64,000 nt of DNA from Microbacterium gallinarum. Its GTDB lineage: Bacteria > Actinomycetota > Actinomycetes > Actinomycetales > Microbacteriaceae. The position numbers were made by a program, and so were the translations under genes. Of this stretch, positions 39,465-47,971 are shown in pieces (position 1 is the stretch's first letter; every line of letters begins with the position of its first letter). The notes under the pieces are model-generated. The model was not told the DNA's origin, ran no database searches, and saw nothing but the letters and a program-made list of their open reading frames with translations. Location: positions 1-64,000 of the forward strand of contig NZ_JACSPM010000001.1 in the NCBI RefSeq assembly GCF_014837165.1, read 5' to 3'.

Positions 39465-40386
39465 TGCCGCTTCACCGCGGCCCGGCCCACGCCGGGTCGT
39501 GGTGCACGGGTCGACGGGACTCATCGGGTCGGCCCTGGTGGACAGCCTGCGCGCCGACGGCGTCGAGGTCACGCGCCTCGTGCGCCGGCCCGCCGAGGCG
39601 TCCGACGAGGTGGAGTGGCTCACCGGCTCCTCCGCGCTCGATCCCGCGGTCCTCGACGGCGCCGAGGCGGTCGTCGGGCTCAACGGGGCGACGATCGGCC
39701 GATTCCCGTGGACGGCCCGTTACAAGAACACGCTGCTCTGGTCGCGCGTGACGCCGACCCAGGCGATGGCCCGCGCGCTGCGCGAACTGGGAGCGGATGC
39801 CCCGGCTTTCGTGTCCGCGTCGGCCGTGGGCTACTACGGCTCGGCGCCGCGTCGCCGTCTCGACGAGACGTCACCGCGCGGTGAGACGTTCCTCGCGGAC
39901 CTCTGCGGCGAATGGGAGGCCGCTGCGCGTTCGGCGGGCGATCAGACGCGGGTCGCCCTGCTGCGCACGGCTCCGATCGTCCATGCCGACGGCGTGCTCA
40001 AGCCGCTCATGCTGCTGACCAAGCTCGGCGTGGGCGGTCCGATCGGCCGGGGCACGCAGGTCTGGCCATGGATCTCGCTCGAGGACGAAGTGCGCGCCAT
40101 CCGCCACGTCATCGACTCCGGCCTCGACGGCCCCGTCAACCTCGTGGGTCCCACGCGCGCCACCGCGAACGACCTGGGCTTCGCGCTGGCGGTGCGGATG
40201 AACCGCCCGTTCCTGCTCCGAGCGCCGGTGTGGGCCGTGCGGATGGTGCTCGGAACCGACGCCACCGAGGCCGTGCTGACGTCCGACCTGGATGTCGCGC
40301 CCGCTGTGCTCGAGGCATCCGGATTCTCGTTCCGCCACCCCACGGTCGAAGACGCGATCGCCTCCGCCGTGCCTGCGGCGGACTGA
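39457..40386 (+). CDS. TIGR01777-family NAD(P)-dependent epimerase
   Basis: A 309-residue extended SDR. The cofactor loop is VVVHGSTGLIGSALVDSL, then NGATIGRFPW, SASAVGYYGSAPRRRLDE and WISLEDEVRAIRHVIDSGLDGPVNLVGP, all hallmarks of the YfcH/TIGR01777 group. The C-terminal DUF1731 part (FLLRAPVWAVRMVLG, LEASGFSFRHP) is present. The start appears to be TTG at 39457, overlapping the OsmC stop. The substrate is unknown. Confidence 0.88.
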   Translation: MPDAASPRPGPRRVVVHGSTGLIGSALVDSLRADGVEVTRLVRRPAEASDEVEWLTGSSALDPAVLDGAEAVVGLNGATIGRFPWTARYKNTLLWSRVTPTQAMARALRELGADAPAFVSASAVGYYGSAPRRRLDETSPRGETFLADLCGEWEAAARSAGDQTRVALLRTAPIVHADGVLKPLMLLTKLGVGGPIGRGTQVWPWISLEDEVRAIRHVIDSGLDGPVNLVGPTRATANDLGFALAVRMNRPFLLRAPVWAVRMVLGTDATEAVLTSDLDVAPAVLEASGFSFRHPTVEDAIASAVPAAD

Positions 40387-40389
40387 ACC

Positions 40390-40839
40390 TCAGGAGCGGT
40401 GCTCGGCCCGTTCGAGCCGGATGGCGCGGCGCACGGCTTCGCGCGCGCGGCGGCGGTCGCCGGAGGCGTCGTACGCGAGGCCGAGACGGTACCAGGCGCG
40501 CCAGTCGTCCGGGTTCTGCTCGGCAGCGGCGCGGTACACCGGGAACACGGCGTCGGCCTCTTCCCGGATCGCGCGCCCGCTGGGGCGCACCGCCACCTCC
40601 TCGGTGGGAAGGGCGTCTTCGGACGACAGCCGCCGGCCGAGCTGCTCGGCGCGCACGCCGAACCACAGCTCACGCCCCACGCCCCACACCGCGAGCAGCG
40701 GCAGCACGATGAGCGCCGCGCCCATGATCACAGCGACCGTGTCACCGCTCGTGAGCAGCAGCCACGCCCGCTGACCCACGAGCACGATGTACAGGGCGAG
40801 GAGCACCGCCATGACGGCGACGCCGATGCGTGCGCTCAT
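40390..40839 (-). CDS. TPR-containing membrane protein downstream of dapB
   Basis: A 149-residue protein with two N-terminal transmembrane helices (about residues 5-30 and 36-56) and a single TPR-like repeat at the end (ADAVFPVYRAAAEQNPDDWRAWYRLGLAYDASGDRRRARE). ATG at 40839 overlaps the dapB stop by 4 bp. Function unknown. The C-terminal ends convergent with the TIGR01777 gene at 3 bp distance. Confidence 0.75.
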   Translation of the reverse strand: MSARIGVAVMAVLLALYIVLVGQRAWLLLTSGDTVAVIMGAALIVLPLLAVWGVGRELWFGVRAEQLGRRLSSEDALPTEEVAVRPSGRAIREEADAVFPVYRAAAEQNPDDWRAWYRLGLAYDASGDRRRAREAVRRAIRLERAEHRS

Positions 40840-41654
40840 GCGCCCGTCGTCCGGGCGACCTGGCCGGGCACGCCGCCCTCGTCGAGCGGACGGCCTGCCG
40901 TCGTCGATGCACCCGGGGTGCGCAGACGGAGGTCGAGGAAGCTGTCGAGGCCGACCGTGACGCCCTTCGCGTCGCGGGCGGCGGCGAGGGCGAGGCGGAT
41001 GCCGGGCCCGTACGCGCTGGCCGGCTCGATGGTGTCGTGGACGATCGTGAGCGACTCCCCCGCGCCGGCGAGGATCGTCTCCTGCCGAGCGATGACGCCG
41101 GGACGACGCAGCGAATGGATCGGCACGCTCGCGACCTGCTGACCGCGGGCGCGCTGATCGACGTGAGGCGACTCGACAGGGCCGACCTCGACGCGCGCGG
41201 CGGCGATGAGCTCGGCCGTGCGCACGGCCGTGCCGCTGGGCGAGTCGATCTTCGTCTCGCGGTGCGCCTCGACGATCTCGATCGAGGGGAAGAACGGCGC
41301 GGCCGCGGCGACGATCGCCGAGCCGATGACCGAGCCGAGCGAGAAGTTCGGGATGAACACGACGCCGACATCGGTGGCGTCCACGAGCGGGCGAACGAGG
41401 GCGATGCGCTCGGCCGACCAGCCTGACGTGCCCACGAGCACGTTGATGCCGCGCTCGACGGCGGCGCGGACGACGTCGATCGACACCGCCGGAGTGGAGG
41501 CGTCGACGACGAGATCGGCGCCGTCGAGCTCGTCGAGCTGCGAGCGCGACGACAGGGTCGCGTGAAGGTCGAAGCCGTCTTCCTGCTCGACCACGTCGCG
41601 GATGATCCCGCCGAGCTTGCCGGTGCCGCCCACGATGGCCACGCGCGTCGTCAT
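40836..41654 (-). CDS. dapB: 4-hydroxy-tetrahydrodipicolinate reductase
   Basis: A 272-residue NAD(P)H-dependent reductase in diaminopimelate/lysine synthesis. Dinucleotide loop VAIVGGTGKLGGI, VVDASTP, GTSGWS and the C-domain EAHRETKIDSPSGTA with the catalytic His and Lys. The second His of the common HH pair is Arg here. A 25-residue C-terminal tail follows the family end. ATG at 41654 has TAGGAT 7 nt upstream (41662-41667). Confidence 0.93.
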   Translation of the reverse strand: MTTRVAIVGGTGKLGGIIRDVVEQEDGFDLHATLSSRSQLDELDGADLVVDASTPAVSIDVVRAAVERGINVLVGTSGWSAERIALVRPLVDATDVGVVFIPNFSLGSVIGSAIVAAAAPFFPSIEIVEAHRETKIDSPSGTAVRTAELIAAARVEVGPVESPHVDQRARGQQVASVPIHSLRRPGVIARQETILAGAGESLTIVHDTIEPASAYGPGIRLALAAARDAKGVTVGLDSFLDLRLRTPGASTTAGRPLDEGGVPGQVARTTGA

Positions 41655-41759
41655 GCGTTTCATCCTAGGCGGGAGGGATGCCGCCCCCGGCCGTGTGACG
41701 TCCCGCCGGAGCCCCGCCGGCGGGCGTGCCGGCCCACCCCGGACGCCTACGCTGGAAGG

Positions 41760-42266
41760 GTGGTGACCCTTCGCGAATCCCCTGTCGACGCCCCTGACGC
41801 CCACGAGCTCCTCGCCGAGTACTTCCGTGCCCGCACAGCCGGCTTCGCCGAACAGGCCGTGGTGTACACCACGACCTTCCCGCAGCCCGAGGCGTTCGTG
41901 CGGCCGGCCGGCGTCTTCGTGATCCTCGACGACGACGAGCGCCGGCCGGTCGGCTGCGGCGGAATCCGCCTCATCCCCGACGGGCCGCACGGCACCCGGT
42001 ACGAGGTCAAGCACCTCTACCTCCGGCCCGAGACCCGCGGCCGCGGCTGGGGACGCCTGCTCATGGACGGCCTCGAGTCACGGGCCCGCGAGCTCGGCGC
42101 GCGTGAACTGGTGCTAGACACGCACCACTCGCTGGAAGCCGCCGGCGCACTCTACGCCCGCACCGGCTTCACCACGATCGAGCCCTACAACGACAACCCG
42201 AACGCGAGCCGCTGGTACAGCAAGGTGCTCGCAGCTCCGGCGACCTCCGAGGATCAGACCGGGTAG
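41760..42266 (+). CDS. GNAT acetyltransferase
   Basis: A 168-residue N-acetyltransferase. VKHLYLRPETRGRGWGRLLMDGLE is the acetyl-CoA loop, followed by LVLDTHHSLEAAGALYARTGFTTIEPYNDN. GTG at 41760 is followed by a second GTG; I chose the first because TACGCT is exactly 6 nt upstream (41748-41753). Substrate unknown. It overlaps the convergent phosphatase gene by 13 bp. Confidence 0.86.
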   Translation: MVTLRESPVDAPDAHELLAEYFRARTAGFAEQAVVYTTTFPQPEAFVRPAGVFVILDDDERRPVGCGGIRLIPDGPHGTRYEVKHLYLRPETRGRGWGRLLMDGLESRARELGARELVLDTHHSLEAAGALYARTGFTTIEPYNDNPNASRWYSKVLAAPATSEDQTG

Positions 42267-42856
42267 ACCTCGGGCAGGCCCGTGCGCAGCTCGACCGGGA
42301 GGTGCGCCATGTCGTTGTGCGAGAGCAGAGTCCAGGGGCGGCCCTGCTTCTGGGCGATCACCGTCAGGCCGCAGTGGGCCTGGTTCAGAGTCATCCAGCG
42401 CCAGTCGGGCGCCTGCAGCACCTCGCGGACGAACCACGCGATGACGAAGTTGTGCGTGATGAGCAGCTCGTGCACCTCGCCGCGCTTGCGCACGAGGTAC
42501 TCGCTCACGGCGTCGGCCATCTGCGCGCGGCCGGCTTCGATCTCGGCCTCGGTGACGGAACCGAAGAACGGCTCGAACGCCGTCGGCGTCTCCTCGGTCA
42601 TGCCCGTCGGCACGCAGTCGAACAGCAGTGCCGATGGCTCGGGCTCGAGCGACGGCATGCGCTCCTTGACGGCCTGCGCGGTCTGGCTCGCACGCTCGAG
42701 CGGCGAATGCCACACCGCATCGAACGGCACGCCGGACAGCCGATCGGCCAGCAGAGCGGCCTGCCGCCGGCCCCGCGGCGACAGGCGCCCGTCGACCAGG
42801 CCGTGCTCGGCATCCTGGTGCTCACCATGTCGCACGAGGTAGATGTAGTGCGTCAC
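42254..42856 (-). CDS. Histidine phosphatase (phosphoglycerate-mutase-like)
   Basis: A 200-residue member of histidine phosphatase branch 1. The phosphohistidine motif LVRHGEH, the Arg in WHSPLERASQTA and the second His in LLITHNFVIAWF are intact. The substrate is not evident; family members include phosphoglycerate mutases and broad phosphatases. GTG at 42856 has GGAG 8 nt upstream; another GTG lies 3 codons earlier. Confidence 0.83.
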   Translation of the reverse strand: MTHYIYLVRHGEHQDAEHGLVDGRLSPRGRRQAALLADRLSGVPFDAVWHSPLERASQTAQAVKERMPSLEPEPSALLFDCVPTGMTEETPTAFEPFFGSVTEAEIEAGRAQMADAVSEYLVRKRGEVHELLITHNFVIAWFVREVLQAPDWRWMTLNQAHCGLTVIAQKQGRPWTLLSHNDMAHLPVELRTGLPEVYPV

Positions 42857-42954
42857 GCAGCTCACTCCGTCGGGGGTCGCGTGCCCCGACGGGACACCTC
42901 CTCCACCCTACGACACGGACCAGACAGCCCCCGGTCGCGCCGTGACGGAGCGAC

Positions 42955-43995
42955 CTACTCGGACGCCCGGGCGATGTCGGACAGCTGGGCGCGGCTCAGG
43001 CGGACGCCGACGCCCTGCACGAGCTCCTCGACCTGTGCCGAGGCGAACGCGTTGATGATCGGCGCCGTCACGAGCTTCTGCGCGAGCAGCCACGCCACCG
43101 CGACGGCAGCGTCGGGCACGCCGAGCTCCGTTCCGACCGCGTCGAGCGCGCGCAGTGTGCGGCTGCCGCGGCGGTTGAGGTTCGCCGCGAGCTGGGCGCC
43201 GCGCACGGACAGCGTGCCGCGCAGGCGCGTGCGCTGACGACCGGCGAGGAAGCCGTGCTCGAGCGCGTGCGACGGCGTGACCGCCATGCCCTGCGCTCCG
43301 GCGACGAGCCGCAGGTCGGCGTCGAACTCGTGCCGCCGGAGCACGTTGAACGGCACGTCGAGCACGGTGATGCGCGGGAACCCCGCGGACGAGTAGATGC
43401 GCGCTTCGACGAGCTGGGCTGCGGTGTAGCCGATGGCGCCCAGCGCACGGACCTTGCCGCTGTCGACCAGCCACTCGGCCGTGGCCAGCGTGTCTTCGAG
43501 GGCGGTGGTCGAGTCGCTCGTGGCGTCGAGGTACAGCACGTCGATGCGATCCGTCCGCAGACGGGTGAGGGATGCCTCGACCGCGCGCACCAGGTTCACC
43601 GGACCGAGCCCGGGGTTGTCGGCATGGCCGCCGATGCGCACCATGAGGGCGACGTCGTCGCGGAGCCCGCGGGAGTGCAGCCACTGACCGATGATGTGCT
43701 CGCTGCGCCCGGCGGCGAAGCTGTCGGACGTGTGCACCGCGTTGCCGCCGAGTTCGACGTAGGTGTCGAGGATGTCGTGGCTGGACTCGAGGTCGACGTT
43801 CCAGCCGAACTCCGCGCCGCCGAGGATCAGCGGGAAGATGTCGATGCCGCTCTCGCCGAGCGGAGTGCGCACGTTGCGGCCGACGGGCGGCCCCTGAACC
43901 GGGATCGGTGCGGACGGGTGCACGCCGGGCACGATGGTGGAGAGTGTCTCGGGGCTCGATGACGAGAGCTTCGAGTCAACGCCGAAGAAAGCCAT
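42955..43995 (-). CDS. Aldo/keto reductase homologue lacking the catalytic tetrad
   Basis: A 346-residue protein with the full AKR barrel but none of the four catalytic residues. Aligning VHTSDSFAAGRSE with the canonical FDTADxYGxGxSE puts His88 in place of Asp and Phe93 in place of Tyr. MVRIGG has Arg120 for Lys, and VLYLDATSD has Asp157 for His. The rest (LGAIGYTAAQL, AVAWLLAQKLVTAPIINAFASAQVEELVQG) keeps the AKR plan, so NADPH binding may remain. An Ala/Ser-rich 40-residue N-terminal tail is present. ATG at 43995 has GAGGGGG upstream. It is probably a pseudoenzyme or has a different chemistry. Confidence 0.88.
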   Translation of the reverse strand: MAFFGVDSKLSSSSPETLSTIVPGVHPSAPIPVQGPPVGRNVRTPLGESGIDIFPLILGGAEFGWNVDLESSHDILDTYVELGGNAVHTSDSFAAGRSEHIIGQWLHSRGLRDDVALMVRIGGHADNPGLGPVNLVRAVEASLTRLRTDRIDVLYLDATSDSTTALEDTLATAEWLVDSGKVRALGAIGYTAAQLVEARIYSSAGFPRITVLDVPFNVLRRHEFDADLRLVAGAQGMAVTPSHALEHGFLAGRQRTRLRGTLSVRGAQLAANLNRRGSRTLRALDAVGTELGVPDAAVAVAWLLAQKLVTAPIINAFASAQVEELVQGVGVRLSRAQLSDIARASE

Positions 43996-44216
43996 GTGAC
44001 ACCCCCTCACGTCGACTCCCGATGGAGACTTCGTGATCGCCTGTCCCGCACCCCCCGGCGCGTTACCTAAGAGGGTAGGGCAGTCCGGACAATCCCCTGA
44101 CCGTTGCGGTGTGTCGCGGGTAAACATTACATAACGCTTTGGTCACGTCCCGAGAGCTCCACCCCCGCCTGTCCCCCATTCGGCGGACACACTCGCGCAT
44201 CCCGCGCGCAGACGAG
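43996..44216. other. Intergenic region upstream of the AKR-like gene
   Basis: It contains an AT-rich island at about 44117-44137 (GTAAACATTACATAACG), unusual for this genome and probably part of a promoter or operator for the AKR-like gene. TACCCT (44077-44072, minus strand) is a possible -10. No coding sequence is seen. Confidence 0.45.
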
Positions 44217-44255
44217 GGATGCCCGCCCCCTCCGCTCGGGAAGGGACGGGCATCC
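44217..44255 (-). terminator. Hairpin terminator after pnp
   Basis: GGATGCCCG (44217-44225) pairs perfectly with CGGGCATCC (44247-44255), and the inner CCC/GGG run can extend the stem. It lies 17 bp past the pnp stop. No U tract, as is usual for GC-rich actinobacterial terminators. Confidence 0.75.
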
Positions 44256-44272
44256 GGACAATGCTGTCTGGC

Positions 44273-46552
44273 TCAGCCTTCGGCGGGAGCCTCGGGGCCC
44301 TCGCTCGCAGCGTCGCGACCCTCCTGGTCGGCGGCCTCCTCGAGAACGGGCTCGAGGGAGAGCTTGCCGCGGTCGTCGATCTTGGTGATCCGGACGAGCA
44401 GCTTCTGTCCGACACCGAGCACGTCTTCGACGTTCTCGACGCGCTTTCCGCCGGCGAGCTTGCGGACCTCGCTGACGTGCAGCAGGCCGTCCTTGCCGGG
44501 CAGGAGCGAGATGAACGCGCCGAACGTCGCGATCTTCACGACGGTGCCGAGGAACTGCTCGCCGACCTCCGGGTTGGTGGGGTTGGCGATCGCATTGACC
44601 TGGGCACGGGCGGCCTCGGCCGACGGGCCGTCGGTCGCGCCGATGTAGACGGTGCCGTCCTCCTCGATGGAGATCTGAGCGCCGGTCTCATCCTGGATCG
44701 CGTTGATCGTCTTGCCCTTCGGGCCGATGAGCTCGCCGATCTTGTCGACCGGGATCTGCACGCTGATCACGCGCGGGGCGGTCGGAGCCATCTCGTCCGG
44801 CCCGTCGATCGCGGCGTTGAGGACGTTGAGGATCGTGAGGCGAGCCTCCTTGGCCTGGGTGAGCGCGGCGGCGAGGACCGACGACGGGATGCCGTCGAGC
44901 TTCGTGTCGAGCTGGATCGCCGTGACGAACTCGCTCGTGCCGGCGACCTTGAAGTCCATGTCACCGAGGGCGTCCTCGGCGCCGAGGATGTCGGTCAGTG
45001 CCGCATAGCGGGTCTGACCGTCGACCTCGTCGGACACGAGCCCCATCGCGATGCCGGCGACCGGAGCGCGCAGCGGCACACCGGCGTTCAGCAGCGACAG
45101 CGTCGAGGCGCAGACCGAGCCCATCGACGTCGAGCCGTTCGAGCTCAGCGCCTCCGAGACCTGGCGGATGGCGTACGGGAACTCCTCGCGGCTGGGCAGC
45201 ACCGGCATGAGGGCGCGCTCGGCGAGGAAGCCGTGCCCGATCTCACGACGCTTGGGGCTGCCGACCCGGCCGGTCTCACCGGTCGAGTACGGCGGGAAGT
45301 TGTAGTGGTGCATGTAGCGCTTGCTCGTCGTGGGCGACAGCGAGTCGATCTGCTGCTCCATCTTGAGCATGTTCAGCGTCGTGACACCCAGGATCTGGGT
45401 CTCACCGCGCTGGAAGATCGCCGAGCCGTGCACGCGCGGGATGACCTGCACCTCTGCGTCGAGCGGACGGATGTCGGCCAGGCCGCGCCCGTCGATGCGG
45501 ACGCCCTCGGAGAGGATGCGACCGCGCACGATCTTCTTGGTGACGGACTTGTATGCACCGCCGAACTCGGCTGCGGCCGATGCCGGCAGCTCGCCGGCGT
45601 CGATCGCCGCGGTGAGCTCCGCCTTGACACGGTCCTTGATCGCGTCGTCGGCGCTCTGGCGCTCCTGCTTGTCGGCGATCTGGTAGACGCCGACGAGCTC
45701 ACCGTAGGCGCGCGAGTTCACGAATTCGAACGTCTCATCGGTGTAGGGCGGGAAGACGGGGTACACGCCGGGCTCGCGCGACGAGCTCGCAGCCATCTGG
45801 GCCTGGGCCTCGACGAGCTGCTTGAGGAACGGCTTGGCGGCCTCGAGGCCCTGCGCCACGATCTCCTCGTTCGGCTTGACGGCGCCACCCTTGATGAGGT
45901 TCCAGCTGTTCTCGGTGGCCTCGGCCTCGACCATCATGATCGCGACGTCGCCGTCGGGCAGGACGCGACCGGCGACCATGAGGTCGAAGACGGCCTCCTC
46001 GACCTGGGCCTGGTTCGGGAACGCGACCCACTGGTCGGCGTGCTCACCGTGGCCGGGGACGAGCGCGAGGCGCACACCGGCGATCGGGCCCGAGAACGGC
46101 AGGCCCGAGATCTGCGTCGACGCCGACGCGGCGTTGATCGCGAGCGCGTCGTAGTACTCGCCGGGTGCGATCGAGAGCACCGTCACGACGATCTGCACCT
46201 CGTTGCGGAGGCCGTCGACGAACGAGGGACGCAGCGGGCGGTCGATGAGACGGCAGACGAGGATCGCCTCGGTGGAGGGGCGGCCCTCACGGCGGAAGAA
46301 CGAGCCGGGGATCTTGCCCGCGGCGTACGAGCGCTCTTCGACGTCGACGGTCAGCGGGAAGAAGTCGAAGCCTTCGCGCGGGTGCTTGCCGGCGCTGGTG
46401 GCCGAGAGGAGCATCGTCTCCTCGTCGAGGTACGCGGCGACGGCACCCTGTGCCTGCTGCGCGAGGCGTCCGGTCTCGAACCGGACGGTGCGGGTGCCGA
46501 AGCGGCCGTTGTCGAGGACGGCTTCGGCGGCGGTGATTTCAGGACCTTCCAA
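44273..46552 (-). CDS. pnp: Polyribonucleotide nucleotidyltransferase (PNPase)
   Basis: A 759-residue phosphorolytic 3'-5' exoribonuclease. Two RNase PH cores ([46 protein letters not shown]) flank an alpha-helical domain. KH ([25 protein letters not shown] region) and S1 ([28 protein letters not shown]) domains follow; the tail is acidic. Start is TTG at 46552 with AAGGAG 7 nt upstream, within a leader of about 240 nt that contains a strong hairpin. rpsO, its usual neighbour, is 15 kb away. Confidence 0.97.
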   Translation of the reverse strand: MEGPEITAAEAVLDNGRFGTRTVRFETGRLAQQAQGAVAAYLDEETMLLSATSAGKHPREGFDFFPLTVDVEERSYAAGKIPGSFFRREGRPSTEAILVCRLIDRPLRPSFVDGLRNEVQIVVTVLSIAPGEYYDALAINAASASTQISGLPFSGPIAGVRLALVPGHGEHADQWVAFPNQAQVEEAVFDLMVAGRVLPDGDVAIMMVEAEATENSWNLIKGGAVKPNEEIVAQGLEAAKPFLKQLVEAQAQMAASSSREPGVYPVFPPYTDETFEFVNSRAYGELVGVYQIADKQERQSADDAIKDRVKAELTAAIDAGELPASAAAEFGGAYKSVTKKIVRGRILSEGVRIDGRGLADIRPLDAEVQVIPRVHGSAIFQRGETQILGVTTLNMLKMEQQIDSLSPTTSKRYMHHYNFPPYSTGETGRVGSPKRREIGHGFLAERALMPVLPSREEFPYAIRQVSEALSSNGSTSMGSVCASTLSLLNAGVPLRAPVAGIAMGLVSDEVDGQTRYAALTDILGAEDALGDMDFKVAGTSEFVTAIQLDTKLDGIPSSVLAAALTQAKEARLTILNVLNAAIDGPDEMAPTAPRVISVQIPVDKIGELIGPKGKTINAIQDETGAQISIEEDGTVYIGATDGPSAEAARAQVNAIANPTNPEVGEQFLGTVVKIATFGAFISLLPGKDGLLHVSEVRKLAGGKRVENVEDVLGVGQKLLVRITKIDDRGKLSLEPVLEEAADQEGRDAASEGPEAPAEG

Positions 46553-46866
46553 GAGGTCTCTCCTTCTTTGTTTAGCCTCGTCCGGCCGTGTGCCGGGCGA
46601 GGATCAATCGAAGGAGCAGGAACAGGCAGATCTCGGCGCGCGGCGATCGCCGCGGATGTCGCCAGCACTGGCCACCAGTAGAAATCCACCCGGCGCGAAG
46701 CGACGAGGAGACCACCACAGGGGACCAGCTAGCTGCCGGCCTGCTCCGTGAGCTCATGTTGAATTGAGCGGATGCCGCGAGGGCAACCTTCCCGATCCTA
46801 CCAGTGGCTGCCCGTTCCGGCGGAAATGCCTGGCGCCGGACCGGCCCCGGTGCCTAGGGTGGGGTC
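46553..46866. other. pnp leader and intergenic region
   Basis: A 314-bp gap. It holds the pnp 5' leader hairpin (46576-46602), a possible pnp -10 TAGGAT (46800-46795, minus strand) and the leaderless -10 TAGGGT of the DUF5302 gene (46855-46860). No protein-coding signal is visible. Confidence 0.6.
46576..46602 (-). ncRNA. Structured pnp leader, possible Actino-pnp RNA
   Basis: An 11-bp stem with one G-U pair (46576-46586 with 46592-46602, 5-nt loop) lies 14 nt upstream of the pnp AAGGAG. A conserved structured RNA called the Actino-pnp motif is known from 5' UTRs of actinobacterial pnp genes. Position matches, but I cannot verify the covariance model. PNPase autoregulation through such a leader is the likely role. 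Confidence 0.5.
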
Positions 46867-47049
46867 ATGAGCACCGACGAGAAGCCGGCGGGCGCGGCAT
46901 CCGATGAGATGAAGCGCAAGTTCAAGGAAGCACTCGACAAGAAGAACTCGCAGCATCGAGAGGGCGAGCAGCACCTCGACGGCGATTCCGCCGTTCACGG
47001 CACCCATGGCGCCGTGACGAAGCGGGAGTTCCGCCGCAAGAGCGGGTGA
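46867..47049 (+). CDS. DUF5302-family small protein
   Basis: A 60-residue charged protein of the actinobacterial DUF5302 family: ASDEMKRKFKEALDKKNSQHREGEQHLDGDSAVHGTHG. It is probably mostly disordered with a basic helix and His-rich middle; function unknown. ATG at 46867 has TAGGGT 6 nt upstream, a leaderless-type start. First of three closely spaced genes. Confidence 0.8.
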   Translation: MSTDEKPAGAASDEMKRKFKEALDKKNSQHREGEQHLDGDSAVHGTHGAVTKREFRRKSG

Positions 47050-47062
47050 CCGGGAGGTCGGC

Positions 47063-47248
47063 ATGAGTGATTTCCGGGAGCGCATCCCCGACGACGAGCG
47101 CGACGTGCCGCTCGACGACGACACGGAGTTCGAGCTGCCGCCGGCCACGCTCGATCCGATGGAGTCCGTCGAGGACCAGATGGACGAACTCGACCTCGAG
47201 GAGCGCGAATCAGCGATCGAGTCGGGCGAGCTCGATCCCGGGGCGTGA
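47063..47248 (+). CDS. Small acidic protein
   Basis: A 61-residue very acidic protein (DDERDVPLDDDTEFELPP, VEDQMDELDLEERESAIESGELD); I do not recognise a family. GGGAGG lies 5 nt before ATG 47063, supporting translation. 13 bp after the DUF5302 gene, whose product is basic-plus-acidic, and overlapping the next gene. Confidence 0.65.
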   Translation: MSDFRERIPDDERDVPLDDDTEFELPPATLDPMESVEDQMDELDLEERESAIESGELDPGA

Positions 47249-47910
47249 GCGGCGGCCCCGACCGGGTCACGCGCCTGCGGCGTGAGGCCTGGGGCTTCGC
47301 GATCGGCTCGCTGTGCTTCCTTGCCGGCTCGCTGCCGTTCTACGCGGACTGGGCGGGGACCGTCTGGACCAACGTCACCTTCTTCGTCGGATCGATCTTC
47401 TTCACGCTCGCCGCGCTCATCCAGCTGGTGCTGAGCGGTCGCCGCCCACCGCGGGGCGACACGAATCGCGCCGACCGAGCCGACTGGTGGGCCGCGGCGA
47501 TCCAGTTCGCCGGCACCCTGCTGTTCAACGTCTCCACGCTGGGCGCTCTGCTGGCGGCGATCGCCCGACCCGACGCCGTCGGGGTGGGGTGGCGGCCCGA
47601 TGCATGGGGCTCGGCGGCGTTCCTGATCTCGAGCGCGCTCGGGGTGGCGGCCACGCGGGAGCGCGAGCGGCTGTGGGACCGCGATGCGCGAACGTGGCAC
47701 GGCACGGGCCTCAACATGCTCGGCTCCATCGCGTTCGGCGTGTCGGCAGTGGCGGCGTACGTGGTGCCTTCCACCGGCGACCTCGTCAGCGAGCGGTGGA
47801 CGAACCTCGGCACGGCGATCGGGGCGATCTGCTTCTTCACCGCAGCGGTGCTCTCGCGCCGCGAGATCCCTGCGACGGACTCCGCACTCCGAGTCCCCGG
47901 TCAGCGCTAG
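47245..47910 (+). CDS. YrhK-like membrane protein
   Basis: A 221-residue protein with about five to six membrane helices in two YrhK-like repeats (AIGSLCFLAGSLPFYADWAGTVW and MLGSIAFGVSAVAAYVVPSTG). Function unknown. GTG at 47245 overlaps the preceding stop codon. Between the helices is a basic loop (GRRPPRGDTNRADR). Confidence 0.75.
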   Translation: MSGGPDRVTRLRREAWGFAIGSLCFLAGSLPFYADWAGTVWTNVTFFVGSIFFTLAALIQLVLSGRRPPRGDTNRADRADWWAAAIQFAGTLLFNVSTLGALLAAIARPDAVGVGWRPDAWGSAAFLISSALGVAATRERERLWDRDARTWHGTGLNMLGSIAFGVSAVAAYVVPSTGDLVSERWTNLGTAIGAICFFTAAVLSRREIPATDSALRVPGQR

Positions 47911-47929
47911 GCCGCCCGGACGGCCGTGA

Positions 47930-47957
47930 GCCCGCCTGCGCACGCGCGCAGACGGGC
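47930..47957. terminator. Bidirectional terminator between the YrhK-like gene and dctA
   Basis: A 12-bp stem with one wobble pair (47930-47941 with 47946-47957) and a 4-nt loop lies between two convergent genes. Confidence 0.75.
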
Positions 47958-47971
47958 CCCGGCGGGTCAAC

